Assembly (NCBI GenBank): GCA_021847645.1
Contig: JAJZQG010000076.1
Location: forward strand, 1-34,331
Reading direction: 5' to 3'
Origin: Myxococcales bacterium
GTDB taxonomy: Bacteria > Myxococcota_A > Polyangia > Polyangiales > Polyangiaceae
Length of the DNA stretch: 34,331 nucleotides
In this document: piece after piece, positions 1-7,365 of the stretch
Layout: each line of letters opens with the position of its first letter
Position numbering within the stretch: position 1 is the first letter of the stretch
Translations under genes and position numbers: made by a program
The notes under the pieces: generated by a model
Seen by the model: the letters and a program-made list of their open reading frames with translations, nothing else
What the model was told of the DNA's origin: nothing
The model's database searches: none

Positions 1-560
1 ACTGCGGCGGGTGCAACACCACCTGCGCGCTCGACGAGCAATGCGTCGACGGCGTGTGTGCCTGCGCGCCCGGATCGCTGGAGTGCGGCGGGCAGTGTGT
101 CGATGTCATGGCGGACCCGTCCCATTGCGGCGATTGCTCCACGGTGTGCCAGGCCGGCACCGCGTGCGTACAGGGCAGTTGCGCAGGCTGCGCGGCGCCG
201 ATGGTCGAGTGCAGCGGGACTTGCGTCGACGTGACCTCGGACAGCGCGAACTGCGGCGTATGCGGCCATCCCTGCCCGGCCGGGCGCGAATGCGTCTCTT
301 CCACCTGCACCTGTCCGACCGGCACGACCGAGTGCGCGGGCAGCTGCGTGGACCTGAGCACCAGCAACGGGAACTGCGGCGGCTGCGGCGTACTGTGCAC
401 GGGCGGCGCCAATTGCCACACCGGCCAGTGCGGCTGCGCGGGTGGCGCGACCTGGTGCTCGGGCAGCTGCGTCAACACCAAGGTCAGCGACACCAACTGC
501 GGCGGCTGCGGCATTGTCTGCCAGACGCCGTCGCATTGCATCAACGGCGGCTGTTCGTAG
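1..560 (+). CDS. Stig1-like cysteine-repeat protein, 5' end outside window
   Basis: The open frame runs from the window edge (codons in register from base 3) to TAG at 558-560, giving about 185 visible residues with no start inside the window that makes biological sense. It consists of about four repeats of some 38 residues with the pattern C-x-G-x-C-V-(D/N), about seven residues, then (N/H)-C-G-x-C-G-x-x-C-x-x-G-x-x-C-x-x-G-x-C. This spacing resembles the Stig1-type repeats common in secreted myxobacterial proteins. There is no membrane tail, so the visible part should be extracellular and disulfide-rich. Homologues of this kind are often wrongly labelled tryptophan synthase alpha chain in databases; nothing here resembles a TIM-barrel enzyme. 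It converges with the minus-strand Cys-repeat gene across a hairpin. The family resemblance is from memory of motifs; function is unknown. Confidence 0.8.
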   Translation, partial: CGGCNTTCALDEQCVDGVCACAPGSLECGGQCVDVMADPSHCGDCSTVCQAGTACVQGSCAGCAAPMVECSGTCVDVTSDSANCGVCGHPCPAGRECVSSTCTCPTGTTECAGSCVDLSTSNGNCGGCGVLCTGGANCHTGQCGCAGGATWCSGSCVNTKVSDTNCGGCGIVCQTPSHCINGGCS

Positions 561-569
561 GAAGAAGAA

Positions 570-602
570 CCCCGGCGCGGCATCGCTGCCCTGCCGCCGG
601 GG
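570..602. terminator. Perfect hairpin between two convergent genes
   Basis: An exact 8-bp inverted repeat (570-577 CCCCGGCG, 595-602 CGCCGGGG) with a 17-nt loop sits between two convergent stop codons. On the minus strand it is followed by TTCTTCTTC (complement of 561-569), so it looks like a U-rich intrinsic terminator for the minus-strand gene. On the plus strand there is no U tract. Confidence 0.55.
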
Positions 603-623
603 CATGAGATGGTTGGAAGGTCT

Positions 624-3275
624 CTAGCCGCGGCGGCGGCGTAGCGTGAGGCCGAGCAGCCCCAACGCACTCAGCAACAGCGCGGTCGAGCCCCTGCGGT
701 TCGAGGGCACCGCGCACCCGCACCCGCCCCCGTTGTCCGCGACCAAGTCGCCGCCGACCGCGGGCGGCGCTGCGTCCGCTCCAGCATCGGCTCCGCCCGT
801 GCCCGCCGTGCCGCCCTTGCCGCCCGTGCCCGCGTCCGCCCCCCCGGTCCCAGCCGTGCCGCCCGTGCCGCCCGTGCCCGCCGTGCCGCCCGTGCCCGCC
901 GTGCCGCCCGTACCCGCGTCCGCTCCACCCGTCCCTCCGGCCGCGTCCGGGTCGGCGTCCGTGCCCGCATCCGCCGTGCACCCAGGGATCGTCCCGTAGT
1001 CGCATGTGTTGCTGTCCAACATGCAGCTCTCGCTCGTGCACGGGTCGCCATCGTCGCAGTCCGCGTCGGTCGTGCAGCATCCTGCCGACGCCTCGTGCGA
1101 GCAGGTATGCGTCGACAGCGAGCACACGTCCGTCGTGCAGGCGTTGCCGTCCGAGCAATCGCCGTCTGAAAGGCAGCAGTCGGCAACAGCCGCGAACACG
1201 CATGTCCCGGTGGCGGTGTCGCAGCTCTCTGTGGTGCAGGCGTTTCCGTCGTTGCAGTCCGCGTTCGTCGAGCAGCAACCGGTTACGGGCTCGAACTTGC
1301 ACTGATGCGAAGTCGTGTCGCAGGTGTCCGCCGTGCACAAGGTGCCATCGGCGCAGTCCGCATCGGCGTTGCAGCATTCCGAGATCTTCGACGACGTGCA
1401 GGAGTGGCTGGACAGGTCGCAGGAGTCCGCCGTGCAAGCGTCTCCGTCGTTGCAGTCCGCGTCCGTTGCGCAGCACCCGGCCACCGCATCGTGCACGCAG
1501 GCGTTTGCGTTGCACGCATCCGACGTGCAAGGGTCGTTGTCATTGCAGTCGCCGTCCGTCAGGCAGCAGTCTGCGATCGCCGCGTTCGAGCAGGTCCCGG
1601 TGGCGGTGTCGCAGGTGTCTTGTGTACAAGCATTCCCATCGTTGCAGTCGGCCGCGCTCGTGCAGCAACCCGGCAGCGCCGTGAACGTGCACTGGTGCGA
1701 GGTCGAATCACACGCATCCGTGGTGCACGCGCTCCCGTCGTTGCAGTCCGTGTCGCTGGTGCAGCAGCCGGTGATCTTGGAGTTGGTGCACGTGCGGGTC
1801 GACAGATCGCACACGTCGGCCGTACACGGGTCGTTGTCCGCGCACTGCGCGTCTCCGAGGCAGCAGCCGAGTATCGTCGTATTCTCGCACACGCTCGTCG
1901 CCGAGCAGGTGTCGGTCGTACACGGATTGTCGTCGTTGCAGTCGGCCGCGCTCGAGCAGCACCCCGCGATGCTCGAGTGAACGCAGGTGTGGGAGGTGGT
2001 CGAGCACGAATCCTTCGTGCAAGTGTTGCCATCGGCGCAATCGCCGTCCGAAAGGCAGCAGCCAGGCACCGCCACGTTGCTGCACGTGCCGCTTACGCAG
2101 GAATCCGTCGTGCAAACGTTGCCGTCGTTGCAGTCGGCGTCGCTCGAGCAGCACCCCGGAACCGGCGTGAATACGCACTCGTGCAACACCGCGTCGCAGC
2201 TGTCGGTGGTGCAACTCGACGTGTCGTGGCAGTCGGTGTCGGCCAGGCAGCATCCGGAGACGCTGGAGCCCACGCAGGTGCGCGTGGCGAGGTCGCACGA
2301 CAATGCGACGCACGGGTCCGTGCTCGTGCAATCGGCGTCCGTGTTGCAGCAGCCCACCTCGACCGTGTGGGTGCAGGTATTGGCCGCGCTGTTGCACAGG
2401 TCGGTCGTGCAGGAGTTCCCGTCGTCGCAGTCGCCGTTGGTCTTGCAACATCCGTCCACCGTCGTTGCGACGCACGTTCCCGTGGCGGTGTCGCACGTGT
2501 TCGTCGTGCAAGGATCGTTGTCCGCGCAGTCCGTGTCCGTCGTGCAGCACCCCGCTATCGGCACGTGAAGACAGGTGTTCGTCGTCAGGTCGCACGAGTC
2601 CGCCGTGCAGGCATTGTCGTCCTCGCACTCCGACGCAAGGCCGATGCAGCAGCCCGAAATGTGCGCGTGCTTGCACGTGTTGCTCGCCACATCGCAGCTG
2701 TCCGCCGTGCACACGTTCGTGTCGGCGCAGTCCGCGTCGGTCGTGCAGCACGACGAGATCGTCGTGTGGCTGCAGGTGCCCGTGGTCGTGTCGCACGAGT
2801 CCGACGTGCACGGGTCGTTGTCGTTGCAGTCCGCCTGGCTCGTGCAGCAGCCGGGCAGCGCGGTGAACGTACACTTGTGCGTCGTGGTGTCGCACGCATC
2901 CTGCGTGCACGCATCGGCGTCGTTGCAGTCCGCATCCGTGTTGCAGCAGTTCGCCACCACCGTGTACGAGCAAGTGTTGGTCGCCGCCTTGCACTGGTCG
3001 GTCGTGCACGCATTGCCGTCGTCGCACTGCGCGTTCGTCGAGCAGCAGCCGGGAATCGACGCGTACACGCACGTTCCCTGGGTGCCCCCCGTCTTGTCGC
3101 AGAGGTCCGTGGTGCAGGGATCGTTGTCGTTGCACTGGCCGTTGGACGTGCAGGCCAGTCCCTGCTGCACGTGTGCGACGGACTCCGAGCCCGTATCTCC
3201 CGACGCACACGAAAGGAGCAGCGACGCGCCCAGCGCCACCGCAAGCTGCGAAGTCAACCGCCTCCTCGTCATCAT
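624..3275 (-). CDS. Dicty_CTDC-like 22-repeat surface protein with lipobox and MYXO-CTERM tail
   Basis: 883 residues. Start ATG at 3275-3273, with GGAGG (complement of 3283-3287) 7 nt upstream; a second ATG follows directly. Residues 1-23 are a lipoprotein-type signal (basic MTRRR, hydrophobic core, LLSC with Cys23). Residues 42-766 hold 22 tandem units of about 33 residues, each roughly D-C-x-D-(G/N/D)-(N/D)-x-C-T-x-D-x-C-D-x5-C-x7-G-C-C, six cysteines per unit. The D-rich loop and CTxDxCD core match the Dicty_CTDC repeat known from Dictyostelium extracellular proteins. A Gly/Thr/Ala linker (about 770-845) follows, then a MYXO-CTERM tail: GCGC near 851, a hydrophobic helix and a final RRRRG. 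MYXO-CTERM proteins are known to be processed at the Cys and retained at the surface. Having both an N-terminal lipobox and this tail is odd. Partner and function are unknown. Confidence 0.88.
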   Translation of the reverse strand: MMTRRRLTSQLAVALGASLLLSCASGDTGSESVAHVQQGLACTSNGQCNDNDPCTTDLCDKTGGTQGTCVYASIPGCCSTNAQCDDGNACTTDQCKAATNTCSYTVVANCCNTDADCNDADACTQDACDTTTHKCTFTALPGCCTSQADCNDNDPCTSDSCDTTTGTCSHTTISSCCTTDADCADTNVCTADSCDVASNTCKHAHISGCCIGLASECEDDNACTADSCDLTTNTCLHVPIAGCCTTDTDCADNDPCTTNTCDTATGTCVATTVDGCCKTNGDCDDGNSCTTDLCNSAANTCTHTVEVGCCNTDADCTSTDPCVALSCDLATRTCVGSSVSGCCLADTDCHDTSSCTTDSCDAVLHECVFTPVPGCCSSDADCNDGNVCTTDSCVSGTCSNVAVPGCCLSDGDCADGNTCTKDSCSTTSHTCVHSSIAGCCSSAADCNDDNPCTTDTCSATSVCENTTILGCCLGDAQCADNDPCTADVCDLSTRTCTNSKITGCCTSDTDCNDGSACTTDACDSTSHQCTFTALPGCCTSAADCNDGNACTQDTCDTATGTCSNAAIADCCLTDGDCNDNDPCTSDACNANACVHDAVAGCCATDADCNDGDACTADSCDLSSHSCTSSKISECCNADADCADGTLCTADTCDTTSHQCKFEPVTGCCSTNADCNDGNACTTESCDTATGTCVFAAVADCCLSDGDCSDGNACTTDVCSLSTHTCSHEASAGCCTTDADCDDGDPCTSESCMLDSNTCDYGTIPGCTADAGTDADPDAAGGTGGADAGTGGTAGTGGTAGTGGTGGTAGTGGADAGTGGKGGTAGTGGADAGADAAPPAVGGDLVADNGGGCGCAVPSNRRGSTALLLSALGLLGLTLRRRRG
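978..3152 (-). repeat. 22 x ~99-bp tandem coding repeat
   Basis: This is the DNA underlying the 22 Cys-rich units of the large surface protein. Most units are 33 codons; a few are 31-32 or longer (unit 1 is extended, units 11, 13 and 17 are short). Units are diverged at the DNA level but keep the cysteine codons and the Asp-rich loop, so this is an old array under selection rather than a fresh expansion. The last unit ends in a single Cys instead of CC. Confidence 0.85.
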
Positions 3276-3628
3276 TAACTATCCTCCGTTCGTCCCTGAA
3301 CCGTGGTCGGACGTTTCCCTGCGCAAGAGTCGGCGGCGTGGGACGCGGGTTCGGTCCACGTCGTGCGTTCCCTGCCGAGGGTTCTTGCGTGGCAGTGGCG
3401 CGACGCGCTTCTTGCGGCTCAACAATTCGCACGCATGCCCGAGGTTCAAACGAGAGCGTGCGCGCTTGGATCTCGAATGGGGTCGTCGAAATAAGTCGAG
3501 CCGATCCGGCGCCACGCGACACTGCCAGCCAGGAATGCGTGTGCGCAGCTCGCGAGCCTGCAGCTGCACACCGTACGATCGCGGTGCAGAGCCGCGGCAT
3601 GCCTGCCCTCACCCGAAAGGTCACTACC
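3276..3628. other. Divergent intergenic region between two Cys-repeat genes
   Basis: 353 nt separate the start of the minus-strand 22-repeat gene from the start of the plus-strand knottin-like gene, so it should hold both promoters. Short open frames here show no recognisable protein and lack good ribosome sites. TACGAT at 3574-3579 could be a -10 for the plus gene, but no matching -35 is visible. I see no operator palindrome. Confidence 0.5.
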
Positions 3629-5017
3629 ATGCGCTTCCATCGACTCTGGTGCTCGCTGATCTCCCTGGGCGCCCTGGCCCTCGCACCCGCGGCCGCGGGC
3701 TGCGGTGGCTCGAGCTCGACCACCGATGCAAACCCGGGTTCCGCGGCCAACCCCGATGCGGGCCTCGGCACCGACGCAACCATTGACGCAACACTTCCCA
3801 TCGACGGTGCGGTCGACGGCACCGTGGGCGCCTGTCAGCCGACTGGCGCCGCATGCCAGGACGTGTCCCAGTGCTGCTCGACCCGGTGCGAGCAGGGCGT
3901 GTGCCTGGGGCCCACGGGGCTGTGTTTCGATCTCGGCGAGGCGTGCCTCGCTTCGTCGGAATGCTGCTCGGGAAGGTGCGAGTCCGTCGGTGGGGCGCCC
4001 GCGACCTGCGTGGCCGGCGGGTGCACGCCGACGGGCGCCGCTTGTACCATCGCCGCCCAATGCTGCACCCTGGCGTGCGTCAACGGCGCTTGCGCCGATG
4101 CCCCGGCCTGCGCCATGGTCGGCGAGTCCTGCACGACCAACTCGGACTGCTGCAGTGCCCAGTGCGGTACCTCCGGAACCTGTGAGTCGTCCGGCTCCAC
4201 CTGCCTGCCCGCCGGCGAGGGCTGTGCCAACGACGCCGCCTGCTGCTCCGGCAATTGCACCGATGTCAGCGGCGTCCTGCGCTGCACCGTCGTGTCCTCG
4301 TGCCGCGCGGGCGGAGAGCTGTGCACCTCCGGACCCGATTGCTGCTCCGGCGTCTGCGGGTCCGACGGCCTCTGCCCCGTCATGACGGAATGCCAGACCG
4401 CGGGCGAGCCGTGCACCGGATACCACGAGTGCTGCTCGGGCATCTGCGCGGACCCCGGCACCGGCGTGCCTGTCTGCCAGTTCGTCAGCGGCTGCCGCCC
4501 CATCGGCGAGATCTGCCTGACCAATACCGATTGCTGCTCGAGCACCTGCGCTCCCGACGGCACCACCGGCGTCAATCGATGCCAGAAGCCCGGCGGGTGC
4601 ATGGCCGCCGGCGAGGTGTGCTGGCTCGGGCAAGCCGCCAACTGCTGCCCCCAAGGCGCCAATGGCGGCACCAAGCTGTGCAGCGACACCGTCTACGGCA
4701 TCTCCCGGTGCTTCGGCGAAAACACCATCGACCAGTGTGTCCCCGATGGCTCGCCCTGCGCCTTCGGCGACGAGTGCTGCAGCGGCTACTGCCTTCCCAC
4801 CGCGGACGGCTACATCTGTGGCTCGGCCTGCGTCGCGCTCGGCGGCGCCTGCTCGGCCGACGCGGACTGCTGCGACGGCGGCTCTTGCGTAGGAGGTGTG
4901 TGTACGCCTAACTATACTGGATGCGCTCCGCTCGCCGGCGACTGCTCCACCGATGCCGATTGCTGCTCCGGGACGTGCGACGCCACCTCGCACCACTGCA
5001 TCTCGCTCATCAAGTAG
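3629..5017 (+). CDS. Lipoprotein with 12 knottin-like Cys repeats
   Basis: 462 residues. The frame is open much further upstream, but ATG 3629 is chosen because AAAGG lies 8 nt before it (3616-3620) and it begins a clean lipoprotein signal: MRFHR, hydrophobic stretch, AAAGC with Cys25. A short Asp/Ala/Gly linker leads to Cys69. From there to the end are 12 units of about 30-40 residues with six cysteines in the order C-x(5-6)-C-x5-CC-x3-C-x(3-10)-C, for example GESCTTNSDCCSAQC. This spacing is that of the inhibitor cystine knot fold found in many small toxins and inhibitors. Unit 9 is irregular, with extra residues before CC and an altered spacing after it. There is no C-terminal anchor, so it should sit on the outer membrane by its lipid. 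The fold is inferred from spacing alone; binding, inhibitory or structural roles are all possible. Confidence 0.85.
   Translation: MRFHRLWCSLISLGALALAPAAAGCGGSSSTTDANPGSAANPDAGLGTDATIDATLPIDGAVDGTVGACQPTGAACQDVSQCCSTRCEQGVCLGPTGLCFDLGEACLASSECCSGRCESVGGAPATCVAGGCTPTGAACTIAAQCCTLACVNGACADAPACAMVGESCTTNSDCCSAQCGTSGTCESSGSTCLPAGEGCANDAACCSGNCTDVSGVLRCTVVSSCRAGGELCTSGPDCCSGVCGSDGLCPVMTECQTAGEPCTGYHECCSGICADPGTGVPVCQFVSGCRPIGEICLTNTDCCSSTCAPDGTTGVNRCQKPGGCMAAGEVCWLGQAANCCPQGANGGTKLCSDTVYGISRCFGENTIDQCVPDGSPCAFGDECCSGYCLPTADGYICGSACVALGGACSADADCCDGGSCVGGVCTPNYTGCAPLAGDCSTDADCCSGTCDATSHHCISLIK
3833..4999 (+). repeat. 12-unit knottin-like coding repeat
   Basis: Coding array for residues 69 to about 457 of the lipoprotein. 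Each unit carries one CC pair and four single cysteines; unit lengths vary mainly in the last loop. The units are diverged, with no recent exact duplication visible. Confidence 0.75.
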
Positions 5018-5067
5018 GACATTCGCCGCCCGTCGTGGCTGACGCCACACTGCCGTGCATGGGCGAT

Positions 5068-5088
5068 CGGACCGGAGACGACGGTCCG
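5068..5088. terminator. Hairpin between convergent genes
   Basis: CGGACCG (5068-5074) and CGGTCCG (5082-5088) form an exact 7-bp stem with a 7-nt loop, midway between the stop of the knottin-like lipoprotein and the stop of the minus-strand zinc-ribbon protein. There is no U tract on either side, so its termination role is inferred from position. Confidence 0.4.
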
Positions 5089-5113
5089 GGTCGCCCGGGC
5101 TGGAGTTCGCACC

Positions 5114-5716
5114 CTACACCCGCTCCAGGCAGTACCTGCAGCGGAGCACGTTCGTGGGGATCTCGCCGCCGCAGTGCTTGCAGCGCATCGTGGCCGGCGC
5201 AGCCACCACGGCTGGTTCCGGCACTGCGCGCGGCACTGGCGCCTGCGCACCGGCCGGCGCGCAGGGTTCCTGCCCACCGCTGCCCTCCCTTTGCTCGGCC
5301 GACTGCACCATGCCCAGTGATGCTGCAACCGCTACAGTGCCGGGAATAGCGGCCGCCGTCGCAGGCAGCTGCGCTTGTGCCCCTTGCGCCGGCACGCTCT
5401 GCTGCTTGAGCGTGGCCATCACCTCCCAGAGCTTGCCGTCCACCCACCCGAACACCACCAGAGCGTGCGCCACCGCGCCATGGAACACGCCCGTGCTCCA
5501 GACCAGCACGCCGATGCCACCGATCCCCAACGCGACCAACACCAGTGCCAACGCATCGTCCACGCGATGGCCGCCGAGCAGCTCGGGCAGCGCGAACAGC
5601 ATCGTGATCCCCGCCGCGACGACGATCAGGATTCCGACCACGCGCGTCACCGCGCTGATCCTGCCCAGGTAGCGCGAGAACTTCGCCAGCTTCAGGTACG
5701 TCGCATTGTCGTCCAT
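5114..5716 (-). CDS. Small membrane protein with C-terminal zinc ribbon
   Basis: 200 residues from ATG at 5716-5714, chosen because GAGGG lies about 5 nt upstream and the residues before it are low-quality Arg/Gly/Ala. Two hydrophobic segments lie at about residues 24-45 (VVGILIVVAAGITMLFALPE) and 52-75, separated by a short polar turn, so it should be an inner-membrane protein with a two-helix hairpin. An Ala/Pro/Gln-rich linker follows. The last 25 residues are a rubredoxin-like zinc ribbon, C-K-H-C-G then about 10 residues and C-R-Y-C. This layout resembles the many bacterial zinc-ribbon membrane proteins of unknown role. It converges on the knottin-like gene and is transcribed away from the PHP gene. 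Confidence 0.7.
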   Translation of the reverse strand: MDDNATYLKLAKFSRYLGRISAVTRVVGILIVVAAGITMLFALPELLGGHRVDDALALVLVALGIGGIGVLVWSTGVFHGAVAHALVVFGWVDGKLWEVMATLKQQSVPAQGAQAQLPATAAAIPGTVAVAASLGMVQSAEQREGSGGQEPCAPAGAQAPVPRAVPEPAVVAAPATMRCKHCGGEIPTNVLRCRYCLERV

Positions 5717-5915
5717 GAATCCCTCACTGCTCCCCCGGCATCGACCCCGACCCCGGCCGGCGGCTTGGGTGCTTCGCCGCCTTTGGCGCTCAGCGTACAC
5801 CAGCCCCGACGCTCGTGCAGCCCTTGGCTTCCCCGCCGCGCCTGGCTCCTTCCCATGTCGCCCGCGTGCCGCGGCCGCCAACGTCCCGGTCTCATGATCA
5901 CCGCCCCGCGCATGG

Positions 5916-5921
5916 TATGTT
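5916..5921 (+). promoter_or_regulatory. Candidate extended -10 of the PHP lipoprotein gene
   Basis: TGGTATGTT (5913-5921) reads as TGn plus the hexamer TATGTT. It ends 8 nt before the ATG at 5930, so a start 6-7 nt downstream would give an mRNA with only a few leader bases. That fits the absence of a Shine-Dalgarno before the ATG. No clear -35 is visible. Confidence 0.35.
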
Positions 5922-5929
5922 CCGTCCAC

Positions 5930-7060
5930 ATGCCTTCGTCCGCCCTTCGCTCCCCGCAGCGCGCGTGCGCGCCCCGCTTCATCGCGCTGTCGCTGTTCCT
6001 GGCGCTCGTCCTGCCGGCGTGCCTGCGTACCGCCCGACCGCTTCCGCCATCGGCCATCCCCCCTCCGGCTCCTGCTCCTTCACCCGGCGTCTCCCTTCCC
6101 TGGCTCAAGGGACAGCTCCACGCGCACACCGACAACTCCGGTGATTCCTATACACCTGCTGACTCCGTCGTAAGATGGTACGCAACCCGAGGCTACGACT
6201 TCGTCGTCCTGACCGACCACAACGTCGTCACTCGTGCGGAATCGACGCCGTCCACGATCGCCTTCTCCGGCGTCGAAATCACCCAGAACTACCCCACATG
6301 CGTCCCGCCCGACGACGGCCTGCCCTGCCGCATCCACGTCAATGCGCTGTTCGTCCACGCCGAGCCGGGCACCGTCCTCGGCCTCCTGCCCCCTGCCGCA
6401 ATCCCGCCCGACCGGCTCGGACGCTACCTGGGCGCCGTGGATCTCGCCCGCGCCCTGCACGGCATCGCCCAGATCAACCACCCCAACTTCGCCTTCTCCG
6501 CCAGCCGGTCCGTTGTGCGCAACGTGCTGCTCAACGGACCGGTGCTGCTCGAAATAGCCAATCAGTCCGGCGACGTGTCCAACGAGGGAGACGCTTCCCA
6601 TCCGTCGACCGAAGCGCTCTGGGATGCCTTGTGGACCGCGGGATTCCAGGTCTGGGGCACCGCCACCGACGATGCCCACGACTATGATGACGCTGCCAAG
6701 CGGCAGGCCGCCGGACATCGCGTCTACGTGGGCAACCGCGGTTGGGTCATGGTCCACGCCCGACGATCGCCCGCGGAGATCGAGGCAGCCGTCGCGCGAG
6801 GCGACTTCTACAGCTCGACGGGCGTCACCCTCTCTACCGTCGAGGTCGCGGCGAGCCAGCTGCACGTCGCGGTCGACCCCTCTGCTACGGGGCAGTTTAC
6901 GATCGAGTTCATCGGCAACGGCGGACGACGGCTGGCGAGCGCGCGGGGCCACGAAGCCTGGTTCACCCTGGGCTTGCCCGGCATTACCTACGTACGAGCC
7001 GTCGTGACCGATGCGGCGGGCCACCAGGCCTGGACTCAGCCCGTGCGCGGGACGCGGTGA
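5930..7060 (+). CDS. PHP-domain metal-dependent phosphoesterase-like lipoprotein
   Basis: 376 residues from ATG 5930 (an in-frame ATG at 5912 is the alternative; neither has a ribosome site). Residues 1-31 form a lipoprotein signal, with LVLPAC and Cys31, followed by a Pro-rich linker. The PHP fold begins near residue 58: KGQLHAHTDNSGD (metal-binding H64 and H66), then VVLTDHN (D96, H97), GVEIT, QINHPNF and TATDDAHDY. These are the usual metal ligands of the family. A C-terminal beta domain (about 290-376) carries the FYSSTGV segment and a probable beta-sandwich, as in other secreted PHP proteins. It likely hydrolyses a phosphoester or related substrate at the outer membrane or surface; the substrate cannot be told from sequence. 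Confidence 0.85.
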   Translation: MPSSALRSPQRACAPRFIALSLFLALVLPACLRTARPLPPSAIPPPAPAPSPGVSLPWLKGQLHAHTDNSGDSYTPADSVVRWYATRGYDFVVLTDHNVVTRAESTPSTIAFSGVEITQNYPTCVPPDDGLPCRIHVNALFVHAEPGTVLGLLPPAAIPPDRLGRYLGAVDLARALHGIAQINHPNFAFSASRSVVRNVLLNGPVLLEIANQSGDVSNEGDASHPSTEALWDALWTAGFQVWGTATDDAHDYDDAAKRQAAGHRVYVGNRGWVMVHARRSPAEIEAAVARGDFYSSTGVTLSTVEVAASQLHVAVDPSATGQFTIEFIGNGGRRLASARGHEAWFTLGLPGITYVRAVVTDAAGHQAWTQPVRGTR

Positions 7061-7079
7061 TTGCCCTTCGCTCGAGTCC

Positions 7080-7365
7080 CTACGCGGCGTGTCCCGTCGA
7101 CCGCCGCCCGTCCTCCATTTCGTACAGCACGTCGAACGCATCCAGCGCACGATGAGCGTGTGTCACCACCAGCACCCCCGCACCCTGCTCGTGCGGAATG
7201 CGGCGAAGCAGCCCCATCACCGCCTGGCCCCGCACGCTGTTCAGGGCTGCCGTCGGCTCGTCGGCCAGGCTCTGCCCCGGCCGGTTGGCAAGCGCCTTGG
7301 CGATGGCCACCCGCTGCTGCTCCCCGCCGCTGAGCGTGTTCGGATAGGCTTTTCCGCGGTGTCCC
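7080..7365 (-). pseudogene. Remnant of a DevA/LolD-type ABC ATPase (C-terminal half)
   Basis: The minus-strand frame ending at TAG 7082-7080 encodes the back half of an export ATPase: signature AYPNTLSGGEQQRVAIAKAL, then LADEPTAALN (Walker B), LVVTHAHRALDAF (H-loop) and MEDGR. The Walker A half is absent. The Walker B region reads TAALN where the family has TAALD, and other positions look eroded. Just upstream the reading frame runs into unrelated sequence and the adjacent permease fragment is in another frame. Best read as a decayed gene left by a deletion that fused permease and ATPase interiors. The closest family in my judgement is DevA of DevBCA-type exporters, or LolD/MacB. Confidence 0.75.

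Noticed and set aside
1..560. Tryptophan synthase alpha chain annotation of the first gene
   Set aside because: Homologues carry this label in databases, but the sequence is only Cys-rich Stig1-like repeats with no TIM-barrel features.
978..3152. CRISPR-like regular repeats
   Set aside because: The period is about 99 bp, units are diverged and fully coding with conserved Cys codons; there are no identical repeats with unique spacers.
1305..3278. Long plus-strand open frame of 657 codons over the 22-repeat gene
   Set aside because: It is antisense to a strong Cys-repeat gene with signal, ribosome site and MYXO-CTERM tail; its translation is a low-complexity Arg/Ala/Val sequence produced by the repeat and high GC.
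3574..3579. TACGAT as a -10 for the knottin-like gene
   Set aside because: No -35 at a proper distance; too weak to list as a promoter.
3446..5050. Minus-strand open frame of 534 codons over the knottin-like gene
   Set aside because: Antisense shadow of the Cys-repeat lipoprotein; Gly/Ala/Arg-rich translation without any domain.
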